A stretch of 50,520 nucleotides of DNA from Candidatus Rokuibacteriota bacterium (GTDB lineage: Bacteria; Methylomirabilota; Methylomirabilia; Rokubacteriales; CSP1-6): the NCBI GenBank assembly GCA_003220615.1, contig QHTB01000160.1, forward strand, positions 1-50,520, read 5' to 3'. A model generated the notes under the pieces. It had not been told where the DNA came from. It worked only from the letters and a program-made list of their open reading frames with translations, and ran no database searches. Positions 7,684 through 16,225 of the stretch are shown here, in pieces. Each line of letters starts with the position of its first letter. The stretch's first letter is position 1. Made by a program: the position numbers and the translations under genes.

Positions 7684-9399
7684 TCAGGTCGGCAGGCGGT
7701 CGTACATGGAATGCACGTCCGCCGCATGGAAGCGCGCTACGTGGTTCGTCGGCGGCACGGGCTCCGAATAGAAGAACGCAGGCAGCTCGTCGTCCTTCTG
7801 GGTGAAGCCGGCCCGGCGGTTGAACTCGCGCTCGAGCCGCAGCGTCTCGCGGCCGAGCTCGGCGAAGAAGTCCTTCGTCAGGGCCGTGCCGTGCGCGGCA
7901 TTGATTGCGTCGGCGAGGAACTGCGTGTTGGGCTCGGTGACCGAACGGCCGAAGATGCAGAGGCCGAGCGAGTCCGTAGCCGCACAGTTCGTCTGTACCA
8001 CGAGGCTCTGACTGATCAGGGCTTCCAGGTCCATCTCTCGCGTCTTGAGCCGCGGCAGATTCCCGGTCGTGTGGTCCGCGCCCTGAGCCGTGGCCATCAT
8101 CGAGATGCCGGTCGCCTCGATGACTCGGGGGTCGTACGCACTGATCGCCTGCTTCTTGATGACAGGAACCCGCCCGACCTTGTAGTGATCGCCGACGCGC
8201 GCCGTGCCCTGGGCCCAGAGTCGGCCGCGGTCGCTCCCCGCGCGAATCTCGGCGAGCACGTCCGTCATGAACTTCACGTCGCCGAAGCGGCCGAGACCGG
8301 CCTCCATGAGCACGCCGATCATGCCGCCGAGCTCGATCGTGTCCACGCCGAGATCGTTGGCGACGAAGTTGAGCTGGGCGAGGTCGTCGGGTTCGGTGAG
8401 GCCGCAGTTCGACCCGAGCAGGCCGAGCGTCTCGTACTCGACCGGAGACACCACCTCCTTGCCGCTGGCGTCGTGATAGACGTTACTGCACTGAATGACG
8501 CAGCCAGGCATGCACGCGTGAGTCTGCTCCCCGCCACGGGACGTGTTGAGGGGGCCGATGTAATCGGCGCCCATCTTGAACGACTCCCCCGCCTTCACGT
8601 CGGCCAGCTGCCCCGCGCTGAAGTTCCGGGTCGGCAAGCCGCCCATGTAGTTCTGGACGTCGGCCATGCCCATGGTGCCGAGCTTGGCGTAGAAATTCGT
8701 GATGATGCCGTCGGCCAGGAGCATCTTGGAGTAATCCTTGACGGCGGCGTTGACCTTCTTGGGATCGTCGAACGGCGGGATCTTGTCGAGGTCCACCACG
8801 ATGGCCTTCACCTTCTTCGACCCCATCACGGCGCCGACGCCGCCCCGGGCCGACAGACGCGACGGCCGCCCGTCCTTGTCGGTGAACGCGATCCCGGCGA
8901 TCAAGCCCTGATACTCGCCGACGGGGCCGCAGAGCGCGTAGGCGACCTTCTTGCCGTACTTTTCCTGCAGCAGACGGCCAGCCTCGAAGTTGCCCTTACC
9001 GAGATAGGGCCGGGCGTCGTCGAAGGCGATCGTCCCGTCCTTCTTGAAGTGCAGGACCACCCAGTCCGCCGCGGCGCCGCGGAGCGTGAAGCCCGCGATC
9101 TTGAGCTGGCCGAGCGCGTAGCTGAAGGTGCCGCCCCCGTTGGCCTCCTTCACGCCGCCGGTGAGCGGGCTCTTGCAGCCGACGCTCGTGCGGTTGGCGT
9201 TGGAGAAGCTCGTGCCGGCAAAGGGTCCGGCCGAGAAGATCAGCGGATTCTGCGGCCCGAGCGGATCCACGGTGGCGGCGTCCCGCTCCAGCAGCGTCCT
9301 GGCGATGAGATACCGGCCTGCCTTGACGACGGCTTCCCCGTGCAGCTCCCGCCTGGTGATCGTTCGGTCGGCCAGATTGATGTCGGTGTAGATGCGCAT
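7684..9399 (-). CDS. Aldehyde ferredoxin oxidoreductase family protein (tungsto/molybdopterin)
   Basis: 571 residues from ATG 9399, chosen for the AAGGAGG site upstream; the longer frame to 9453 lacks one. The N-terminal AOR domain (about 1-200) has SAGPFAGT, ANRTSVGCKSPLTGG and SARGGVGAVMGSKKVKAI. The remaining helical domains bind the bis-pterin cofactor. Predicted [4Fe-4S] ligands are C296, C300, C304 and C481 (in DSLGLCIF). The first three are spaced Cx3Cx3C, where well-studied members have CxxCxxxC. The family oxidises aldehydes or other carbonyl compounds using ferredoxin. The substrate is not predictable, and no ferredoxin or cofactor genes are adjacent. Confidence 0.92.
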   Translation of the reverse strand: MRIYTDINLADRTITRRELHGEAVVKAGRYLIARTLLERDAATVDPLGPQNPLIFSAGPFAGTSFSNANRTSVGCKSPLTGGVKEANGGGTFSYALGQLKIAGFTLRGAAADWVVLHFKKDGTIAFDDARPYLGKGNFEAGRLLQEKYGKKVAYALCGPVGEYQGLIAGIAFTDKDGRPSRLSARGGVGAVMGSKKVKAIVVDLDKIPPFDDPKKVNAAVKDYSKMLLADGIITNFYAKLGTMGMADVQNYMGGLPTRNFSAGQLADVKAGESFKMGADYIGPLNTSRGGEQTHACMPGCVIQCSNVYHDASGKEVVSPVEYETLGLLGSNCGLTEPDDLAQLNFVANDLGVDTIELGGMIGVLMEAGLGRFGDVKFMTDVLAEIRAGSDRGRLWAQGTARVGDHYKVGRVPVIKKQAISAYDPRVIEATGISMMATAQGADHTTGNLPRLKTREMDLEALISQSLVVQTNCAATDSLGLCIFGRSVTEPNTQFLADAINAAHGTALTKDFFAELGRETLRLEREFNRRAGFTQKDDELPAFFYSEPVPPTNHVARFHAADVHSMYDRLPT

Positions 9400-9601
9400 C
9401 GAGGCGGCCTCCTTGCGGGCAGATGATAGCACCGCGCCGGTGCAGTGCTGCATCGCCGGGGGTGGGCCGGCCGGAATGATGCTCGGGCCGCTCCTCGCGC
9501 GAGCTGGCGTCAGCGTCGTCGTGCTCGAAAAGCACGCCGATTTCCTGCGATTCCAGGTCCCGCTCGATGAACACGGTGCCCCGCGGCTCGTGGTAGCCTA
9601 A
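9392..9601 (+). pseudogene. N-terminal remnant of an FAD-dependent monooxygenase
   Basis: The frame contains CCIAGGGPAGMMLGPLLARA followed by GVSVVVLEKHADFLR. This is the beta-alpha-beta dinucleotide fold (GxGxxG) that opens UbiH/PHBH-type flavoprotein hydroxylases. After about 40 residues the similarity stops and the ORF ends at 9601, so about 90 per cent of the expected protein is absent. Only about 9439-9545 is family-like; the listed start lies inside the divergent oxidoreductase gene and is not credible. I interpret this as a deletion remnant left between the aldehyde oxidoreductase and the SDR. Confidence 0.6.
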
Positions 9602-9631
9602 GCGCCCTAGAGAAGGGCGGAGGGTTCATTC

Positions 9632-10390
9632 ATGGCCTCGACGGAAAAGGTTGCGATCGTCACGGGAGCAGGGAGCGGAATCGGCAAGGCTGTCGCGCTG
9701 GCCCTCATGAAAGAAGGCTATGCGGTCGCCCTGGCGGGACGCCGGAAGGAAGCGCTCGAAGGCACGGCGACCGAGGGCAAGGCGTCGGGCGCCCGGTCAC
9801 TCGTCGTGCCCACCGACGTCACGGATCCCGCGTCGATCCAGGCGCTCTTCGCCCGCACGAAGGAAGCCTTCGGCCGGCTCGATCTGCTCTTCAACAACGC
9901 GGGAACCGGCGCCCCACCGGTGCCGCTCGAGGACCTCACCGTCGAGCAGTGGAAGACTGTGATCGACACGAATCTCACCGGTCCCTTCCTGTGTACGCAG
10001 GAAGCGATCAAGATCATGAAGAACCAGCAGCCGCGGGGCGGCCGCATCATCAACAACGGTTCGATTTCGGCGCATGCCCCGCGGCCGTTCTCGGCGCCCT
10101 ACACCTCCACCAAGCACGCCATCACCGGGCTGACCAAGTCCACCTCGCTCGACGGCCGCAAGTACGACATCGCCTGCGGGCAGATCGACATCGGCAATGC
10201 CGCGACACCGTTGACCGAGCGGATGAAACGCGGGGTGCCGCAGGCGAACGGCTCCATTGAGGTCGAGCCCACGATGGACGTCAAACACGTGGCCGAGGCC
10301 GTCGTCTACATGGCCAGTCTTCCTCTCGACGCCAATGTGCAGTTCCTGACCGTCATGGCCACGAAGATGCCGTTCGTGGGACGAGGGTGA
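9632..10390 (+). CDS. Short-chain dehydrogenase/reductase
   Basis: 252 residues, classical SDR length. Cofactor motif TGAGSGIG (11-18), D62 and NNAG (88-91) are present. The catalytic set N115, S145 or S147, Y158 and K162 (YTSTK) is complete. The basic GRR after the second strand (residues 36-38) favours NADPH. A GGCGGAGG sequence sits 10 nt before ATG 9632. The enzyme should be a cytosolic NAD(P)H-dependent oxidoreductase; the substrate is unknown. It stands as a single gene, followed by the MEDS gene about 85 nt downstream on the same strand. Confidence 0.93.
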   Translation: MASTEKVAIVTGAGSGIGKAVALALMKEGYAVALAGRRKEALEGTATEGKASGARSLVVPTDVTDPASIQALFARTKEAFGRLDLLFNNAGTGAPPVPLEDLTVEQWKTVIDTNLTGPFLCTQEAIKIMKNQQPRGGRIINNGSISAHAPRPFSAPYTSTKHAITGLTKSTSLDGRKYDIACGQIDIGNAATPLTERMKRGVPQANGSIEVEPTMDVKHVAEAVVYMASLPLDANVQFLTVMATKMPFVGRG

Positions 10391-10475
10391 GTGTGCAACC
10401 TTTTTCCCCTTGCACGACGCTGGAGAATGGGAGACAAAGAGTCCAAGGATCAGTGGGAGGCTCTTCACAGTCGGG

Positions 10476-11279
10476 ATGACGCCGCCACCCTCGTCGCTGA
10501 GTCCGCCGCAGTCGTGGGAACGCTTGCTCCGCACACCACACCCCCGCGATCACGTCGTGCAGCTCTACACCGATGAGCAGTTTCTCGGCCGCGCCGTCGC
10601 CCACTTTCTCGGAGCCGGCCTGCGGGACGGCGGGGCTGCGGTCATCATCGGGACACCGGCTCATGTCCGGGTGATCTGCGATCGTCTCGACACGGCCGGA
10701 GTCGAGGTTCCCAAGGCCGTGCGCCGCGGGCAGCTCGTCATCGCCGACGCCGAGCAGTGTCTCGCCCGCTTCATGAAGGACGGCCTGCCCGACCGGGCGG
10801 CGTTCCTGGCGACCGTGTTGCCGATTCTGGAGACCATCCGGGCGGAGGGGTACCGGAACATTCGTCTCTTCGGCGAGATGGTGAACCTGCTCTGGGATCA
10901 CAACCTCGAGGCCACCGTCCAGCTCGAGGAGATGTGGAACGAAGTACTGGCCGATCAGGGCGTCTCGCTCCTCTGCGCGTACCGCATCGACCCGTTCGAC
11001 GTGCGCGCGCATCGCGGCGTCCTGCATCAGATCAGCCGCTGCCACTCCCACCTGGTTCCCGTGGACGACTACGACCGACTGGATCGGGCTGTCGAGCGCG
11101 CTCTCGGGGATACGTTCGGCCAGGACGCACCGGAGCTACGACAGCTCATCGCGACCCGCTACCCCGTCGCCACGTCGATGCCCGCGTCGGAAGCCGCCCT
11201 GTTCGCGGTCCGCAAGCTGTCGCCCAGCATCGCCGACACGCTCCTCGAGCGGACGCGGCACCACTATCGCGCCGGCTAG
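10476..11279 (+). CDS. MEDS-domain (DcmR-like sensory) protein
   Basis: About 267 residues from ATG 10476; an in-frame ATG at 10410 is possible and neither has a strong ribosome site. The region from DHVVQLYTDEQFLGRAVAHF through IGTPAHVRVICDRL, QLVIADAEQCLARF, RLFGEMVNLLWD to LLCAYRIDPFD follows the MEDS pattern. That is a degenerate RecA/KaiC-like fold first noted in methanogen and methylotroph sensors such as DcmR. The last 70 residues are helical, with no kinase or DNA-binding domain evident. It is presumably a cytosolic signalling component with unknown ligand. Confidence 0.8.
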   Translation: MTPPPSSLSPPQSWERLLRTPHPRDHVVQLYTDEQFLGRAVAHFLGAGLRDGGAAVIIGTPAHVRVICDRLDTAGVEVPKAVRRGQLVIADAEQCLARFMKDGLPDRAAFLATVLPILETIRAEGYRNIRLFGEMVNLLWDHNLEATVQLEEMWNEVLADQGVSLLCAYRIDPFDVRAHRGVLHQISRCHSHLVPVDDYDRLDRAVERALGDTFGQDAPELRQLIATRYPVATSMPASEAALFAVRKLSPSIADTLLERTRHHYRAG

Positions 11280-11300
11280 CTGGCCTCGGTGGTCAGCCAA

Positions 11301-11549
11301 CTAGCGCGAGTGTGCACCGCGCTGCAGGGCAAGGAGCAGTGTGAGTCCTACCAGTGAATCCTTTTCCCTATCCTCGAGGCGACGGGCCAGGCGCGGAGAC
11401 GTCCGGGCTCGCATCGACTCCGCAGGCGCCGGATTAGAACTCTCCACGATGGCGACGATTTGGGGCTCGGGCGGGGCCTTGGACTCGCCGCGGGAGGCGA
11501 CCAGGCCGGCCGCGATCGCGACGATCACGCTGATGCTAAGAGTTTTCAT
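11301..11549 (-). CDS. Hypothetical small exported protein
   Basis: 82 residues on the minus strand. The N-terminus (MKTLSISVIVAIAAGLVASR) is a plausible signal sequence or membrane anchor. The rest is polar, ending LVGLTLLLALQRGAHSR. A weak GAGG lies upstream of the ATG at 11549. It sits between the MEDS gene and the divergent gspA. There is no family recognition; it is retained because of the signal-like start and the lack of a better frame here. Confidence 0.45.
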   Translation of the reverse strand: MKTLSISVIVAIAAGLVASRGESKAPPEPQIVAIVESSNPAPAESMRARTSPRLARRLEDREKDSLVGLTLLLALQRGAHSR

Positions 11550-11609
11550 GGCAAGCCTCGATGCGCAACATGCTGTTGAAATAGAGCAAGGTAGGTGCCG
11601 GGCGAGAAC

Positions 11610-11639
11610 TTGACGCTCGCCTGCGATGTCCTCTAGTGT
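11610..11639 (+). promoter_or_regulatory. Candidate sigma-70 promoter for gspA
   Basis: TTGACG (11610-11615) and TAGTGT (11634-11639) are separated by 18 bp, about 50 bp upstream of the gspA ATG at 11687. The -35 box is good and the -10 box weak. No alternative is better placed in this gap. Confidence 0.35.
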
Positions 11640-11686
11640 GATACGGTGACGCCGCAGCCTTCCCCCCGGACCACGACTGGGCCCTG

Positions 11687-13327
11687 ATGTACCTGTCGTA
11701 CTTCCAGTTCACCGAGTGGCCCTTTTCGACGACACCGGATCCGCGGTTCGTGTACCTAAGCCCCCGCCATGAAGAGGCGTTTGCCCATCTCCTGTACGGG
11801 GTGAAGGAGCACGGGGGGTTCGTTCAGATCACGGGCGAGGTCGGCACGGGTAAGACGACCATCTGCCGCTACTTCCTCGATCGGATCCCGGCGAACGTCG
11901 ACGTGGCGCTCGTTCTGAATCCAATGTTGACGCCCGAGGAACTGCTGGCCACGGTGTGCGAGGAGTTGGGAGTCCCCCACCCCGCGGAAGCGCCGAGCCG
12001 GAAAGTGTACGTCGACGCCCTCTACGGCCACCTGCTGACGGCTCACCAGCAAGGGCGGCGCACCGTCCTGATCGTCGACGAGGCTCAGGACGTCAGTGCC
12101 GAGTCACTGGAGCAACTGCGCCTGCTCACCAATCTCGAGACGGAGAAGCAGAAGCTCCTCCAGATCGTGCTCATCGGCCAGCCCGAGCTCATCACGCTGC
12201 TCGCTCGGAAGGATCTGCGTCAGCTCGCGCAGCGGATCACCGCCCGTTATCACCTCTTGCCGTTCAACGAGGCGGATACGTGCGCCTATATCCTCCACCG
12301 GCTGCGCGTTGCCGGATGCGCGGCGAAGCTCTTCTCCGATCCGGCCATGCGGCAGGTGCATCGGGCTGCCCGCGGGATCCCGCGGCTCATCAACGTGGTG
12401 TGCGACCGCGCGCTGCTCGGCGCGTACGCGCAGGGCCAGGCCCGCGTCAACGTCGCGACGATTCGCCGGGCGGCCCGCGAGGCGCTCGGTCCCCAGGCCG
12501 GCTTCCGTATATGGTGGCGGAGCGCTGCCGTGGCGGCCGGAGTGTTGCTGCTCGCCGGTGCCGCCGCGTACGTGTGGGGGCTGTCTCCGCGGCGCCTCCT
12601 GCCAATGGGCGCGTCCGCCCCGCAGGCTGCTCCTGTTGCGCCCGACCCACCGGCAGGCGCCCTCGCGGCGACTCGCGAGCCGGTCGCCGGCGCCACCCCC
12701 CTTGCAAAACCCCGACTCGCGGCCGTGCTGGCCGATGCGACGCTGACGGCGGACCAGGCCTCGGCCTTCCGCCGCCTGCTCGCGCGATGGCACGTCGTGG
12801 TGCCGGAGAGCGAGACCCGACCCTGCACCGTGGCGACGCGCACCGGCTTCGAGTGCGTCGAGATGCGCGGCACGTGGATGGTGATCCGGCGCCTCGACTT
12901 GCCGGCCGTCATCAAGCTGGTCGGCGGCGAGGGCAAGCGCAATTACGCGGCGGTGACCGCGATCGGCAGCGAGACGGCGACGCTCGAGTTCGGTGACCGC
13001 GTCGTGACCGTCCCGGTGTCCGACGTCGAATCGCGCTGGGACGGCACGTTCGCGTTCGTCTGGAAACCGCCACCGTTCGTCAAGCGCGTGCTGAGCCCGG
13101 GGATGCGCGGTCCGGACGTGGAGTGGCTCCGGCGACGTCTCGACGCGCTGGACGGAGCTCAGGCGGCCGCGAAGTCCGACCTCTACGACGACGAGCTGCG
13201 GGCGCGGGTGCAGGCCTTTCAGCAAAAAGAGCTGCTGGAGGCTGACGGCATCGCGGGCGTGGAGACGCTTGCCCGGCTCGGCGCGCGACTGGAACGCGAA
13301 GCTCCTTTGCTCTCGAGCGCTCGCTGA
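11687..13327 (+). CDS. gspA: GspA/ExeA-type AAA ATPase with peptidoglycan-binding domain
   Basis: 546 residues. It begins MYLSYFQFTEWPFSTTPDPRF, typical of the ExeA/GspA family. Domains: AAA ATPase with Walker A GEVGTGKTT (50-58), Walker B VLIVDEAQ (127-134) and GIPRLIN sensor (230-236); transmembrane helix about 279-299; a periplasmic region with a degenerate peptidase-like segment; C-terminal peptidoglycan-binding domain (about 468-535, GPDVEWLRRRLDAL... GIAGVETLARL). With GspB, family members help place the type II secretion secretin through the peptidoglycan. The gene overlaps gspB by 1 nt. No other type II secretion genes are in the window. Confidence 0.93.
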   Translation: MYLSYFQFTEWPFSTTPDPRFVYLSPRHEEAFAHLLYGVKEHGGFVQITGEVGTGKTTICRYFLDRIPANVDVALVLNPMLTPEELLATVCEELGVPHPAEAPSRKVYVDALYGHLLTAHQQGRRTVLIVDEAQDVSAESLEQLRLLTNLETEKQKLLQIVLIGQPELITLLARKDLRQLAQRITARYHLLPFNEADTCAYILHRLRVAGCAAKLFSDPAMRQVHRAARGIPRLINVVCDRALLGAYAQGQARVNVATIRRAAREALGPQAGFRIWWRSAAVAAGVLLLAGAAAYVWGLSPRRLLPMGASAPQAAPVAPDPPAGALAATREPVAGATPLAKPRLAAVLADATLTADQASAFRRLLARWHVVVPESETRPCTVATRTGFECVEMRGTWMVIRRLDLPAVIKLVGGEGKRNYAAVTAIGSETATLEFGDRVVTVPVSDVESRWDGTFAFVWKPPPFVKRVLSPGMRGPDVEWLRRRLDALDGAQAAAKSDLYDDELRARVQAFQQKELLEADGIAGVETLARLGARLEREAPLLSSAR

Positions 13328-14190
13328 TGTCCTACATTCTCAAGGCGCTGAAGCAGGCTCAGGAAAGTCGCAGCATCGACGGCACGCCGGTCACGGCGGC
13401 CAGTCAGCGGCTGCGCAGCATGGAGCGCCCGCGGCAGATCCCGTGGCGATGGATCGCCGCGGCCGCGCTCGTGTTGAATGGACTCGTGCTCCTGCTGCTC
13501 CTGATGCTGCCGCGCTTCGGCTCCCAGTCTCCGACGAGCACGGCGCCACCTGTGACCACGGCAGCGCCCACGACACCGGTTGCCCCGATGGCCCCTGAAG
13601 CGCCGCCCGCGGCAATCCTGCCGCCCCGCTCTGTTACACCTCCGCCGTCCGCGCCGAGAACCGTCGCTCAACCGCCGCCGCCTGCGGTCCGGGCGCCCGG
13701 GATCGTGGCGCACGCTCCGGTGACACCGATGCCACCGCCCGCACGGCCCGTGGCGCCGGTTCAGCGACCGAAGCCCGTTGAGCCGAAGGCTGTCGAGCCC
13801 AGGCCCGTCGAGCCGATTCGACCACCAGGGGTCGCGGCGCGGCCCGCTGAACGGACGCTCGCCGAGCCCGCCGAGCGTCCGGCCGGAGACCGCACGGCCA
13901 CCGTCGCGCCGCAAAATCAACCGGCGCCCGTCACGGCCGTGGTCACGCCGCCTCCCCCGCAACCGCAACCGGAATCCGACGCCGGCCCCGAGCTCCGCGA
14001 CGCGATGTCGAAGTTCAAGCTCGAAGTGCTGGTGTGGGCGGCCGATCCGAGGGACCGCATGGTCTTCCTCAGCGGACGAAAGTTCGTCGAGGGCCAATCG
14101 CTCGACGGTAAGGTCATCGTCGAGCGCATCAACGAAGACGGCATCGTCCTCGGCTATCAAGGGCAACGCGTGCGAGTGAAGCGGCCATAA
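13327..14190 (+). CDS. gspB: GspB-like general secretion pathway protein
   Basis: 287 residues. The cytosolic N-terminus MSYILKALKQAQESR is diagnostic of GspB/PulB/ExeB. One transmembrane helix (about 41-61) precedes a long proline/alanine/valine-rich spacer (about 65-220) that would cross the periplasm. The C-terminal T2SSB domain (about 225-287) contains FKLEVLVWAADPRDRMVFL and GYQGQRVRVK. It overlaps gspA by one base (TGATG), so the pair forms one coupled unit. Confidence 0.9.
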   Translation: MSYILKALKQAQESRSIDGTPVTAASQRLRSMERPRQIPWRWIAAAALVLNGLVLLLLLMLPRFGSQSPTSTAPPVTTAAPTTPVAPMAPEAPPAAILPPRSVTPPPSAPRTVAQPPPPAVRAPGIVAHAPVTPMPPPARPVAPVQRPKPVEPKAVEPRPVEPIRPPGVAARPAERTLAEPAERPAGDRTATVAPQNQPAPVTAVVTPPPPQPQPESDAGPELRDAMSKFKLEVLVWAADPRDRMVFLSGRKFVEGQSLDGKVIVERINEDGIVLGYQGQRVRVKRP

Positions 14191-14513
14191 GACGCGCCGC
14201 GATCGTTGTCGTCGGGCTGTTGCTGACCGGGTGCGCGTCCTCGCCGCCTCAGCAGTCTTCGGATGCATGGGAAGGCGCCCGGGAGATCGTCGGGGCCTTG
14301 CCACCGCTCGGTCTTCAGAAGTGGACGGCGCTCACCCCCGAGCAGCAAGATGAGCTCGTCCGATCCACCGAGCCCTTCCTCCTGAAGTGGAACAGCGAAG
14401 CCGATCGCCGCGTCCTCTCCGTCATCCTCGCCACGTTCTCGGCGATGTGGAACGCGCGGACGCCAGAGCCCGCCGTCCACTGCACGCTCCTCGAACACAT
14501 CGTCTGTTACTGA
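14187..14513 (+). CDS. Small lipoprotein following gspB (start uncertain)
   Basis: The frame reads AIVVVGLLLTGCASSPPQQS, a lipoprotein signal with lipobox LLTGC, then about 90 polar residues with WTALTPEQQDELVRSTEPF and two late Cys. No ATG or GTG is available. The minimal TTG at 14220 would cut off the signal peptide. The codon that overlaps the gspB stop is ATA (ATAA at 14187-14190), exactly where an ATG would be expected. So the start is either a rare ATA, a CTG/TTG, or a mutated start. Its position suggests a pilotin- or secretion-related lipoprotein partner of GspAB, but the family is not recognised. Confidence 0.6.
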   Translation: MRRAAIVVVGLLLTGCASSPPQQSSDAWEGAREIVGALPPLGLQKWTALTPEQQDELVRSTEPFLLKWNSEADRRVLSVILATFSAMWNARTPEPAVHCTLLEHIVCY

Positions 14514-14656
14514 GCGCGTGTCGATCACCGGCCGTGCATTGCGGCCGGTATCGGACTGTGCTATCTCGCTGCCGAGCGCATCGCTCGGCACGGCGCCCCG
14601 GGTCGATGGCGGCGTTCCGGCAGCGTTCGGACGAAACCCGCAACGAGGAGGCGGCC

Positions 14657-14871
14657 ATGGCTGGCGAGAGCGTGTATCGGGTGACCGACCTGGTCGGAAC
14701 GAGCAAGACGTCGTGGGAGGAGGCGGTCAAGAACGCGGTTCTGGGACCGCGTCGAAGAGCCTGCGCGACCTGAGAGTGGCCGAGGTGAGCCGGCTCGACG
14801 TGACGATCGAGAAGGGCAAGGTCACCGCGTTTCGCGCGCGCGTGAACGTGTCGTTCAAGTACGAGAAGTGA
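14657..14871 (+). pseudogene. Dodecin-family flavin-binding protein with an internal frameshift
   Basis: ATG 14657 follows a strong GAGGAGG site. Frame 1 reads MAGESVYRVTDLVGTSKTSW then EEAVKNAV, the first half of dodecin. After base about 14741 the family similarity jumps to another frame, TASKSLRDLRVAEVSRLDVT and then IEKGKVTAFRARVNVSFKYEK, ending at 14871. Removing the dinucleotide CT, or adding one base, near 14742-14745 joins the halves into a normal protein of about 70 residues. Dodecins are small dodecameric flavin or CoA-binding storage proteins. Both halves are well conserved, so either the mutation is recent, the read has an indel, or a frameshift is used. Confidence 0.75.
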
Positions 14872-14874
14872 CCG

Positions 14875-15369
14875 TCACCTCCGCTCTGCCAGGTGGGCGT
14901 CACGGCCCGCCTGCAGCGCGGGGTCGGCGTAGGTCATCAGATCGGGCCGGGCGCGTCCGAGCATCACCTGCAGGTACGCCGGTTCGAGGCCGACGTTCTC
15001 GAAGCCGTGGATCACGTTCGCCGGGGCGGACACACAATCCCAGCGACCGAGCACCGCCTCGGCCCGGCCGCCCGCGCCGTCTTCGAAGAAGACTTTGACC
15101 TTGCCGTCGAGAATGAAGAACACTTCCTCCACCTCGTGACTGTGGGCGGCGTTCCCCTGTCCAGGCGGGACGAACATCACGCTCAGGGTGAAGTGCTCGG
15201 CCGGGATCGTGCGCGTGTCGGTCTTGCCCGAGGCTCCTGAGCCGATGTAGCGGTGCTGCGCTCTCCGATAGCCCTCGACCCGCGCGTCGGCGAAGGCGTC
15301 CCAGTCTGGCGTGCGGTCCACGTATCGCGCCACGCGCGTGCGCAGCAAGTCATCGAGGCTCGTCGTCAT
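14875..15369 (-). CDS. Cupin-domain protein
   Basis: 164 residues from ATG 15369, preceded by CGAGGAGAC. The single cupin barrel has motif 1 H76-x-H78 with E82 (AAHSHEVEEVFFILDGKVKV) and motif 2 around H121 (PANVIHGFEN). A metal site with three His and one Glu is therefore likely. The N-terminal 45 residues are helical (SLDDLLRTRVARYVDRTPDW). Family members include dioxygenases, isomerases and sensors, so no substrate is assigned. It is convergent with the dodecin gene, with 3 nt between the stops. Confidence 0.85.
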   Translation of the reverse strand: MTTSLDDLLRTRVARYVDRTPDWDAFADARVEGYRRAQHRYIGSGASGKTDTRTIPAEHFTLSVMFVPPGQGNAAHSHEVEEVFFILDGKVKVFFEDGAGGRAEAVLGRWDCVSAPANVIHGFENVGLEPAYLQVMLGRARPDLMTYADPALQAGRDAHLAERR

Positions 15370-15479
15370 GCACGGTCTCCTCGGGCGAAGGATAGCAGGG
15401 CGACCCCCCTCCGGAAACGCCCGGCGGGAGCCGATCACCGCGCTGATGTCCAGTCCATGTCATCTCGCGGGGCGGCTTC

Positions 15480-15893
15480 GTGGCTGACCCGAGGCCGAGG
15501 CTCCGGGTATTGTTCGCGGAGGACGCTCGGGACTTCCGCGAGCTCGTGCGCGACGAGCTCCAGGACCGAGGCTTTGCCGTGACCGCCGTCGAAGATGGCG
15601 TACGGGCCGTCGAGGCCTTTCGCTGGAGCACCTTCGACGTCGTGCTGACCGACCTCGCCATGCCAGGGCTCAACGGCCTCCAGGTCGCAAAGGCGTGCAA
15701 GCGGCACCGGCCAGGCGTGAAGGTCGTCGTCCTGACCGGCTGGGACCTGCTCCTCGAGGACGCAGAATGCATCGACCACGGCGTGGACATGGTCATCGCC
15801 AAGCCGGTCCAGTTTCACGTCCTCACAGCGGCGCTCCGTCAGGTCATCCACGAGCCGGCGCCTTTCCAGCGGTCGAGCGGAGTGCTCCGCTAA
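15480..15893 (+). CDS. Stand-alone response-regulator receiver domain
   Basis: 137 residues from GTG 15480; one CheY-like domain and a short tail. The acidic pocket is E14-D15, the phospho-acceptor D58 (VVLTDLAMPGLNG), the switch residue T86 (VVVLTGW) and K108 (VIAKPV). There is no output domain and no histidine kinase beside it, so the partner kinase must be elsewhere. The final residues EPAPFQRSSGVLR are outside the fold. Confidence 0.88.
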   Translation: MADPRPRLRVLFAEDARDFRELVRDELQDRGFAVTAVEDGVRAVEAFRWSTFDVVLTDLAMPGLNGLQVAKACKRHRPGVKVVVLTGWDLLLEDAECIDHGVDMVIAKPVQFHVLTAALRQVIHEPAPFQRSSGVLR

Positions 15894-15934
15894 CTTTCCT
15901 CTCGACCCGGCCGGACGCCCCGGGCCGGTTGCGG

Positions 15935-16225
15935 TCACATCATCGCAAAGGCGACGATCACCAGGATGAGACCGCCCAGGAAGACGACGCCGTAGACCAC
16001 GACGAAGACGCGGCTGAAAGCCAGCAGACGCAGACGGGACGTTTCTCTCGTCGGCGGCCAGCCGCTCCGCACCACGAGCAGGACGGTCAGGATGAGGATC
16101 AGCAGACACCAGACCATGACTGCGACCGGTAGGGCGCCTTCAGGATTCTGCAGGAAGAGACGAACCAGGCTCGCGGTCCCGGCGAGGACCGACGCCGCGG
16201 CAAGGAGCCGCACAACCAGGCCCAT
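15935..16225 (-). CDS. Small three-helix membrane protein
   Basis: ATG 16225 has a clear CAGGAGGG site; the longer frame to 16438 is not credible. The 96-residue product (MGLVVRLLAAASVLAGTASL...) has three predicted membrane helices, about 5-22, 34-54 and 72-94, with a basic loop (RSGWPPTRETSRLR). No family is recognised. It is convergent with the receiver-domain gene and divergent from the first PilZ gene. Confidence 0.7.
   Translation of the reverse strand: MGLVVRLLAAASVLAGTASLVRLFLQNPEGALPVAVMVWCLLILILTVLLVVRSGWPPTRETSRLRLLAFSRVFVVVYGVVFLGGLILVIVAFAMM

Noticed and set aside
7711..9426. Plus-strand ORF of 571 codons opposite the aldehyde oxidoreductase
   Set aside because: Shadow frame; the minus strand has a complete family match with Fe-S ligands.
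11341..11613. Plus-strand ORF opposite the small exported protein
   Set aside because: No ribosome site and no signal or domain; the minus-strand frame has a signal-like N-terminus.
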